This document shows positions 41,669 to 47,149 of a stretch of 47,149 nucleotides of DNA, piece after piece (position 1 is the stretch's first letter; every line of letters starts with the position of its first letter). The DNA lies in NCBI GenBank assembly GCA_017433615.1, contig JAFRGW010000136.1:1-47149 (forward strand), read 5' to 3'. The notes under the pieces are model-generated. The model was not told the DNA's origin. It was given only the letters and a program-made list of their open reading frames with translations, and ran no database searches. Source of the DNA: Eubacterium sp. (GTDB lineage Bacteria > Bacillota > Clostridia > Lachnospirales > Lachnospiraceae). The position numbers and the translations under genes were made by a program.

Positions 41669-43102
41669 TCAGTCGCTCTTTCCGGACTCACTCCGGTCTC
41701 TCCAGGTAATCACATACGCCGGAAGCCCGTTATGCTCTTCGCGCTCCAGCCCGCCTTCATACCTTGAAAGGACCAGTTGGATATCCTTTTCCAGATTGGA
41801 GACAAGTTTCCTGTTTTTCTTCTCGTCCTTCGCCTTGTCAGCCAGACCATGTTTATTCTGACCGGCAGCTGTGGCGGTTCCAACGATCTCGGGGGCAGTT
41901 CCGGCGGCAATGTCCGCGGCATTCCCGCCATCCGTTCCGGCAGCCATCGTAACGCGCAGGATATTCTGCCCCAACAGGCAGTCCCCGGCATAGTGAACAG
42001 CTGCAATCGAGCGCGATTCACCAAAGGCCTGCAGAAGATTAAACTGCAGCATGCCGAACATGAGCTGATCTTCCTGTGACCATCCGGCATAATTCAGACG
42101 TTTTAAAATAACATCCAGAACAATGCCTCTTTCATCGCAGTAACGCTTCACCTGTTCGAAACAGAGGTTCAGAACGGATGATCCACAAAAAAATTCACCC
42201 TTCATCCATTCTACATTTGTACGCAATTTTTCCTGGTAGTTCAGAAGAGCAGAATCCGTACGTAAACCGGGTTCTTTTTCCAGAATATATTCCAGATTGC
42301 TCAGGTGTTTCGTAAGATCATGCCGAAGGCGGCGCACCTTCTCTTTCTGCAGCATCAGAAGCTGGCTCTGCTCTGCCACCACCATCCTTCTGATGTAGAG
42401 GATCCGCTGATTTTCACGCGTCACAGTAATATACATAGTCAAAAGCAGGAGGAGAAACAGAAGTACCCAGAAAGCTTCAACCAGTATGGCCATATATCCG
42501 AATGACCCCTCAAATCCGGGCCTGCTCATTATCGGAGTGCTTCCCAGCACCAGATAGATAATGACTGCTGTTTTAAACAGCCAGGCCGGTCTGAGCGGCC
42601 GGTTCCGCAGCTTATACCCGCCGATCAGGATCGGAATAATAATCAGGAAATCCACCAGATAATAGAAAAACATACTCGGGTCATAAACGGAATAATCTTT
42701 AAAATAGATCAGATCCCGTTCTAATGGCCGGTGGCTGAAATATTGCCACGTCGTCCAGTATAATCTATCCGTTATGCCCAGAATCATATCTGTCGTGAAA
42801 ATATAGATCCCGATTCTGGACCATCCTCCATACACATACAATCCGCCCCAGAAGATCTGGAGACTGATCATGATGATCGTAAGGGTTTTTGAGATCGCAT
42901 CACCCTGCACACCTGCATCTCCCGCCAGCATGAAGTAATAAATTACATATTCCAGCGCAACGGTAACCAGAATCGTCAGAAAAAATTTCTTCTCGCATCC
43001 CTCACGTCTGACGGTAAACAGACAAAAGCCGGCAATCGTAAGAATCATAGGTACAATATGGCGCAGAAACCCCCAAAAATACGTCATGGACATTTCAATC
43101 AT
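41669..43102 (-). CDS. GHKL-type sensor histidine kinase A: His present, ATPase degenerate
   Basis: The 477-aa protein has about seven membrane segments (residues 10-240), a dimerisation helix with the phosphoacceptor motif LRHDLTKHL (His261), and a region aligning with the GHKL ATPase of AgrC-type kinases. That region is degenerate: an Asn may survive in MLQFNLLQAF, but the usual DNAxEA and HGIG motifs are gone, replaced by an Ala/Gly-rich insert (about 390-430) and NLEKDIQLVLSRYEGGL. It probably receives phosphate in trans or only senses. The ATG overlaps the stop of kinase B by four bases, so the two are translated together. Confidence 0.85.
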   Translation of the reverse strand: MIEMSMTYFWGFLRHIVPMILTIAGFCLFTVRREGCEKKFFLTILVTVALEYVIYYFMLAGDAGVQGDAISKTLTIIMISLQIFWGGLYVYGGWSRIGIYIFTTDMILGITDRLYWTTWQYFSHRPLERDLIYFKDYSVYDPSMFFYYLVDFLIIIPILIGGYKLRNRPLRPAWLFKTAVIIYLVLGSTPIMSRPGFEGSFGYMAILVEAFWVLLFLLLLLTMYITVTRENQRILYIRRMVVAEQSQLLMLQKEKVRRLRHDLTKHLSNLEYILEKEPGLRTDSALLNYQEKLRTNVEWMKGEFFCGSSVLNLCFEQVKRYCDERGIVLDVILKRLNYAGWSQEDQLMFGMLQFNLLQAFGESRSIAAVHYAGDCLLGQNILRVTMAAGTDGGNAADIAAGTAPEIVGTATAAGQNKHGLADKAKDEKKNRKLVSNLEKDIQLVLSRYEGGLEREEHNGLPAYVITWRDRSESGKSD

Positions 43103-43839
43103 ACTCCCCTGCCGGCCGGCAGCATCAGTTCCACATGATAGACATTTTCCCGTCTCTCACTTTTGATCCGGCCTTTCATACTGTCGACCAGATCATTGAT
43201 AATATCCTGACCGATTCCATGTTCCCCGGCATCTTTCTTCCAGGTCTTTGCTCCGCTTCGCTGTCTGGAACGGTCATTGCAGCTGTTGTCCATAGAAATG
43301 AAAAGTCTGCCGCCATCTCTGCGAACCCTGATCACAATCCGGCGGTCTTCTTTCTCCGGAATGAGCTGGCAGGCTTCCCTGGCATTATCAAACAGGTTGA
43401 TCATTAAACTGCTCAATTCCATATACCCTGCATCGGGCGCCGGAATCCCCTCCTGCGGGAACCCTTCCAGCGTCACGTCGATGTCCCGGCTTCTGCACTC
43501 GTCCAGCTTGTGAAGGAACGTCAGATTGAGCAGCGCATCCTGCCAGAAGCAGCGTTCTTCTCCTGTTTCCATATCCGATAAAATATCATTTTGAAATAAT
43601 TCGATCCGTTCGGAACATTCCTTCCGGGATTGTTTCCACAGATGAATCTCCTCGGTCATCTGCACCTTAATGTCATTCATTTCTTCCTGCTCTTTCTGCA
43701 GGAGTGCAAACTGACCGGCCAGAAGCTTTTCTTCCTCTTTCAGCGCGAGCCGCCCGACATGTATGCGATATCTTACGATTCCAAAGGCAGCCAGAAGCGC
43801 TGCCAGAAACGGAACCATTGTCCACCAGATACTATACAT
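43099..43839 (-). CDS. GHKL-type kinase B: ATPase intact, phosphoacceptor His missing
   Basis: The 246-aa protein has one membrane helix at the N terminus, a coiled-coil-like linker, and then a GHKL ATPase with intact motifs: INLFDNAREAC (Asn152), ISMDNSCN and TWKKDAGEHGIG (207-210). In the dimerisation helix the usual RHD is replaced by QSRKECSERI, with Lys73 at the His position and Glu at the Asp position. Alone it could bind ATP but not autophosphorylate. It lies between the response regulator (72 bases away) and kinase A, which has the complementary defect. Confidence 0.83.
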   Translation of the reverse strand: MYSIWWTMVPFLAALLAAFGIVRYRIHVGRLALKEEEKLLAGQFALLQKEQEEMNDIKVQMTEEIHLWKQSRKECSERIELFQNDILSDMETGEERCFWQDALLNLTFLHKLDECRSRDIDVTLEGFPQEGIPAPDAGYMELSSLMINLFDNAREACQLIPEKEDRRIVIRVRRDGGRLFISMDNSCNDRSRQRSGAKTWKKDAGEHGIGQDIINDLVDSMKGRIKSERRENVYHVELMLPAGRGV

Positions 43840-43911
43840 TGTTATAACTCCGCAATTTCCCCATTCGTACGCTTTGAAACCAACTTTTCATGAAGGCCTT
43901 CAAGCCTCATC

Positions 43912-44625
43912 TTATACCCAGATTTCCTGCCACTTCAGAAATGCCTGATGACAGGCTTTCTGGTAGGAACGGCTGATTGGAATTTCTTTCCCGTTCTTCA
44001 GAACAAACGTGTCCGATAAATACTGCTGCAGATAATTCAGATTGATGAGAAAGCTGTTATGGCAGCGTATAAACATGGGCTGGTCGAATTCTGCTGCCAC
44101 CTGCTCGAATCCGAGAGAAATTTTATTGCTGTCCCCGTCCGCCAGAAAAACATAACAGCAGCGCCTGGCCCGCTCGACATACATAATGTCATTTGACTCG
44201 AAACACCACTCCATCTTTTTTGTATGCAGGATAATCTTCCGGCTGCGTTCATAATAGCGTTTCAAAATCGCATCCAGTCTCGATTCCAGTTCACCCTTGA
44301 TCACATAATAGAAATGATTGGCAGTGTAGACATCCGTCGCATAGGAAAGATGATTGGTCAGAAAGGCAATGCTGCAGGATGGCAGCTCCCGGCCGATCTT
44401 CTCTGCAAGCCGGATACTGGTCTCCTGCTCCTCATCAAACTCAATATCCAAAAAAAGGATGTCCGGCTTATTTCCTTCCAAAAAGATATGCTGCTCAAGT
44501 TCTTTTAAGGACGATGTCACGGACACCCTGATTTGAATCTGATGATCGTGCGCAAAGGCATTCAGTATTTCTTTTGTTTTCTCCCGTTCGAAGTTCTCAT
44601 CATCACAGATATGTATATCTAACAT
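43912..44625 (-). CDS. LytTR-family response regulator
   Basis: The 237-aa protein has an N-terminal receiver (acidic pair ICDDE, phosphoacceptor Asp60 in DILFLDIEFD, the Thr in FLTNH and the Lys in YYVIKGEL) and a C-terminal LytTR DNA-binding domain (KMEWCFESNDIMYVERARRC, FIRCHNSFLINLNYL, NGKEIPISRSYQKA). This is the AgrA/LytR architecture used for quorum sensing and bacteriocin control. It is first in a three-gene operon with the two kinases, with its own promoter at 44694-44722. Confidence 0.93.
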   Translation of the reverse strand: MLDIHICDDENFEREKTKEILNAFAHDHQIQIRVSVTSSLKELEQHIFLEGNKPDILFLDIEFDEEQETSIRLAEKIGRELPSCSIAFLTNHLSYATDVYTANHFYYVIKGELESRLDAILKRYYERSRKIILHTKKMEWCFESNDIMYVERARRCCYVFLADGDSNKISLGFEQVAAEFDQPMFIRCHNSFLINLNYLQQYLSDTFVLKNGKEIPISRSYQKACHQAFLKWQEIWV

Positions 44626-44693
44626 AAAGAATATTCCATTCTGATGTATTTATTACGTATCCAGGCACGTTACAGGAACTATATCCGTGAAAG

Positions 44694-44726
44694 ATTTTAC
44701 AATGATTATTGTCACATGGCAACAAT
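44694..44726 (-). promoter_or_regulatory. Promoter of the LytTR/kinase operon with palindrome over the -35
   Basis: TTGCCA (44722-44717) and TAAAAT (44699-44694) are 17 bases apart. A 19-base near-palindrome (ATTGT-N9-ACAAT, 44708-44726) covers the -35 box, an arrangement expected for a repressor or autoregulatory site. Confidence 0.55.
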
Positions 44727-44768
44727 TTTTCACTTAAACTACACTTGTGTACGCAGATAAACACGAAG

Positions 44769-44799
44769 AGGCTGCCACACAAATTGATAATGCGGCAGC
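44769..44799 (-). terminator. Terminator of the PTS operon
   Basis: GGCTGCC (44769-44775) pairs with GGCAGCC (44793-44799), about 55 bases beyond the stop of the SAF-domain oxidoreductase. Confidence 0.55.
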
Positions 44800-44855
44800 C
44801 CCCTGATTTGTTTGCATTAATTATTAAGAGGTATTTTATTGATTAGCAGTTGTAA

Positions 44856-46175
44856 TTAAAGTACGTACTTTCCGTACATTGCATCCTGTTCTTTTCTGAG
44901 CTGATAGATCAGTGTTGTCTTGTCAAGATCGATCATATCGTATGTAATCAGTGTGCCCTTCTTGACATCCTGCTTCATGACAGCCTTGTTTGTTACGAGG
45001 CCAAACGGTACATAACCCTTCTCAGTTGCTTCTTTTTCGGAGCAGATTGAGCCGTGGGTTGTGTATCCGCCGATTCCGTCGATGGTCTGTCCTGCCTTGA
45101 GGTCGATCTTGGCACGTGTGATGCACTCTGCTACGAGGCCGTCTTTTGCGACACAGGTTACTTCTCCGTCGATGACTGCTTTTGCGACTGTAAGCGGTGT
45201 CTCAAGGTTGCAGAGATGATACGGACGATACAGAGTCCAGAGCGGTCCGGGTCCCATTGAATGGTAGCTCATCTGATAAGCGATCTCTGCGTTTTTGGTA
45301 GAAACGGTAACAAATACGCCAGGTGCGATTCCGTTTACATACTCAACGACACCGTGGCTGTTCAGAATGCCGCCGTCCTCTTTCAGCTTGAAGATTTCGT
45401 TCAGTTCTTTGACGCCTTCTGTTCCCGGTGCTGTCTTCGGGCCGTGTCCGCCGATTACATCCGGAAGCAGACCTGTGTAGTTGCACATTGCTGTCATCTC
45501 GACCATGGTCTTTGTGCCGTCCTTGAATGCGCAGAGCATCTTCGGGCTCATCTTACGGCGTGTTGCCTCTTCGAGGACAGTGTCCGGATTGCAGTCGTAG
45601 TCGATCTTGTTGTTTTTGCCCTTGCCCATGACTTCTACGGTCATGCCCATAGCGGTAGCGAAGTCATACAGCTCCATAACTGCGCCCGGCTCGTCGCCTG
45701 CAGATCCGGTATAGATAACGCCATTGTCTTCTGCGAGCTTCTTCAGGTACGGTCCAATAACGACGTCTGTCTCAACGTTCAGCATGACAACATGCTTTTT
45801 ATTCTTAAGCGCATCTGTTGCAACCTTAGCGCCGACATCCGGCACACCTGTCGCGTCGATCGCGCACTCAACTTCTTTTGCCTGGGAAATAAAATCTGCG
45901 TTTGCGCATGCTACATACTTGCCTGCAGCGATGCCTGCATCTGCCTCTTCGATTGTGTTGGCAACTACGATCTGGTCATCAGTAACGCCTGCATATTTGA
46001 ATGCATTGACTGCATTATCAATCAGGATATCAGAAACGATCGCCGGTGTGATGCCTTTCATCAGGACCATCTGTGTAACCATGCCGCGGCCCATCTGTCC
46101 TGCGCCGACAATACCGGTTTTGATGATTTTGCCTTCTGCTTCTCTTTTTTCAAGTTTACGGTTCATGTTCAGCAT
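44856..46175 (-). CDS. NAD(P)-dependent oxidoreductase with SAF domain (COG4091-like)
   Basis: The 439-aa protein has an N-terminal Rossmann fold (TGIVGAGQMGRGMVTQM), a homoserine-dehydrogenase-like middle and a C-terminal SAF domain (about 350-439, ending KGTLITYDMIDLD). AAGGAGGAAA before the ATG is excellent. It follows the PTS IIA gene in the same operon after a 122-base gap with a hairpin. No glucitol-6-phosphate dehydrogenase is present in the visible part, so this enzyme may handle the imported phosphorylated compound; the substrate is unknown. Confidence 0.8.
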   Translation of the reverse strand: MLNMNRKLEKREAEGKIIKTGIVGAGQMGRGMVTQMVLMKGITPAIVSDILIDNAVNAFKYAGVTDDQIVVANTIEEADAGIAAGKYVACANADFISQAKEVECAIDATGVPDVGAKVATDALKNKKHVVMLNVETDVVIGPYLKKLAEDNGVIYTGSAGDEPGAVMELYDFATAMGMTVEVMGKGKNNKIDYDCNPDTVLEEATRRKMSPKMLCAFKDGTKTMVEMTAMCNYTGLLPDVIGGHGPKTAPGTEGVKELNEIFKLKEDGGILNSHGVVEYVNGIAPGVFVTVSTKNAEIAYQMSYHSMGPGPLWTLYRPYHLCNLETPLTVAKAVIDGEVTCVAKDGLVAECITRAKIDLKAGQTIDGIGGYTTHGSICSEKEATEKGYVPFGLVTNKAVMKQDVKKGTLITYDMIDLDKTTLIYQLRKEQDAMYGKYVL

Positions 46176-46252
46176 AATGTATTTCCTCCTTGGATTAATG
46201 TGAGTTCTGTGTTATGCTGACCGCAGATGTGCAGCCAGCACATTTATGTTGT

Positions 46253-46294
46253 GGTTGATCGGAATCTTCGGGCCAGGAATGTTTTCGATCAACC
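46253..46294 (-). other. Intercistronic hairpin
   Basis: GGTTGATCG (46253-46261) pairs perfectly with CGATCAACC (46286-46294), directly after the stop of the PTS IIA gene. No T run follows on the minus strand, so it is more likely an mRNA-processing or stability element than a terminator. Confidence 0.5.
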
Positions 46295-46297
46295 TTT

Positions 46298-46666
46298 TTA
46301 AATGATTTCGATCAGCATTCCGACTTTTACATCTTCTGCTGTGAGCGGCTCATCACCCTTTACCATGATCATTCCGGGGCGTTCTGCTTCACTGCCCCCG
46401 TTGAAATTGAATGTGCAGTGGCCAAGTGTTCTGAGCGTATGCTTTGCCTCTTCTCCGACAGCTGTGATATCAAACACCTTATCACCCAGAATCAGGGTAT
46501 CTCCCGGCGCAGGATCTTCACCAAGCTGCGTGATCGTGTGGAGAATCACGATCTCTTTCAACTCCGCCGGCGCGTTGTCATTGAAAATCACGATGAAATT
46601 CATATCTTCTGAAAGAAATTCCAGAGCGTCCTCTCCCCATCCGGTTACTTCTGCATGATATTTCAT
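46298..46666 (-). CDS. srlB: PTS glucitol/sorbitol-family IIA component
   Basis: The 122-aa protein aligns with E. coli SrlB (GutB): the phosphohistidine region AELKEIVILHTITQLGE (His43), then ITAVGEEAKHTLRTLGHCTF and a Gly-rich NFNGGSEAERPG. It passes phosphate from HPr to the IIB domain of the adjacent permease. GGAGG lies upstream of the ATG. The gene begins 34 bases after the IIB/IIC gene. Confidence 0.93.
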   Translation of the reverse strand: MKYHAEVTGWGEDALEFLSEDMNFIVIFNDNAPAELKEIVILHTITQLGEDPAPGDTLILGDKVFDITAVGEEAKHTLRTLGHCTFNFNGGSEAERPGMIMVKGDEPLTAEDVKVGMLIEII

Positions 46667-46699
46667 AGTGCCCTCCTTTCTTTCAAACGGACCAGGCGC

Positions 46700-47149
46700 T
46701 TAAGCGTAGAGACCGATACTGAAAACAAATGCAATGATAACTGCAAGCGGTCCTGTGATCAGACGGGAGAACAGAACTGCCGGAACACCGAGTTCGATGG
46801 TTTCAGGCTCTGCTTCGCCAAGTGAAAGACCTACCGGAACAAAGTCGCCGCCGACCTGAGCATCAATCGCGAACAGTGCAGGCAGTGCATACTGCGGCGG
46901 GATTGCGCCGGATGCGAACTGCTGACCAAGCAGAACACCGACAACCGAAGCAATGACCGCGCCCGGTCCCAGGATCGGGGAAAGAATCGGGATCGAACAA
47001 ATAATGGAGATTACGAGCATGCCCGGAAGTGTTCCTGCAAGCGGAGCAATCGTATTTGCGATAACATCGCCGAGACCTGACGCACTGATGATACCGAGCA
47101 GTGTGGATGTAAATGCCATGAACGGAAGGATGTTCTTGATGCACATGTC
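46700..47149 (-). CDS. srlE: PTS glucitol/sorbitol-family IIB/IIC component, C-terminal part
   Basis: The frame is open to the window edge, so this is a partial gene: only the last 149 residues are visible. They align throughout with the C-terminal membrane domain of SrlE (NILPFMAFTSTLLGIISASG, LSPILGPGAVIASVVGVLLG, LPALFAIDAQVGGDFVPVGL, SLGEAEPETIELGVPAVLFS). Family proteins have a cytosolic IIB domain at the N terminus, missing here. It works with SrlA and SrlB; srlA is presumably outside the window. Confidence 0.93.
   Translation of the reverse strand, partial: DMCIKNILPFMAFTSTLLGIISASGLGDVIANTIAPLAGTLPGMLVISIICSIPILSPILGPGAVIASVVGVLLGQQFASGAIPPQYALPALFAIDAQVGGDFVPVGLSLGEAEPETIELGVPAVLFSRLITGPLAVIIAFVFSIGLYA

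Noticed and set aside
41669-43102. Kinase A having lost every ATPase residue
   Set aside because: On closer alignment an Asn in QFNLLQAF may correspond to the N-box Asn, so I claim only a degenerate ATPase, mainly from loss of HGIG and the acidic residues.
45261-46220. 319-aa plus-strand reading frame
   Set aside because: Antisense to the SAF-domain oxidoreductase and rich in Cys, an artefact of codon bias.
46253-46294. Intrinsic terminator inside the PTS operon
   Set aside because: No T run follows on the transcribed strand, and the downstream gene has no separate promoter that I can find.

Overview
The window looks like chromosome from a mid-GC gut Clostridia, most likely Lachnospiraceae. 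That inference rests on strong AGGAGG-type ribosome binding sites, many TATAAT promoters, and a gene set typical of that family: DUF4125, a C-GCAxxG-C-C protein, a DUF1311 lipoprotein, secreted proteins with Ig-like repeats, GHKL/LytTR signalling and a glucitol-type PTS. I saw no rRNA, tRNA, phage, insertion sequence or CRISPR array. It is mostly ordinary chromosome with many short palindromic repeats and several decaying genes. Most genes are on the minus strand.

Layout. 1-8.6 kb: a YgjV-like membrane protein opposite a LysR regulator, then a four-gene minus-strand operon MoxR ATPase - DUF58 - transglutaminase-like membrane protein - Pro/Thr-rich membrane-anchored protein. The transglutaminase has Asp where the catalytic Cys should be. 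pgeF diverges from it. 8.6-15.4 kb: an autoregulated-looking XRE gene, a MATE exporter, a short UvrA-like ATPase, a DUF4125 protein and a TPR protein. The last two are separated by eight copies of a 53-bp repeat, and a symmetric 193-bp element sits at the DUF4125 stop codon. 15.4-27.5 kb: iron alcohol dehydrogenase, AEC transporter, a 52-aa small protein with a possible 9-codon leader, a HAD phosphatase, an unrecognised 299-aa protein, a monooxygenase, a secreted protein, an aldo/keto reductase with ferredoxin clusters, a six-repeat surface protein and a cardiolipin synthase. 27.5-28.5 kb is a palindrome-rich stretch holding an XRE remnant.

28.5-37.6 kb is a dense run of small minus-strand metabolic and stress genes: threonine aldolase, Big2 protein, DUF1294, MmcQ-EVE, esterase, C-GCAxxG-C-C, ArsC-like, MazG-like, Pr6Pr, lipoprotein and DUF3990. 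It includes a 5'-truncated HAD gene and a metallo-beta-lactamase gene that lost its metal-binding motif. 37.7-44.7 kb is the most interesting part: a DUF1311 lipoprotein, a REPIN-like inverted element, a small SH3-like protein with a double-glycine export leader, a patatin/DUF308 pair, and a LytTR response regulator with two GHKL kinases whose motifs are complementary (one has the phosphoacceptor His but a degenerate ATPase, the other an intact ATPase but no His). 44.8-47.1 kb is the 3' part of a glucitol-family PTS operon with a SAF-domain oxidoreductase.

The best candidates for something new are the complementary kinase pair, the double-glycine-leader SH3 protein together with a 30-nt upstream motif it shares with a 61-aa HTH-like gene 3.5 kb away, and the 53-bp repeat array. 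All functional statements are from motif reading only; no database search was run.
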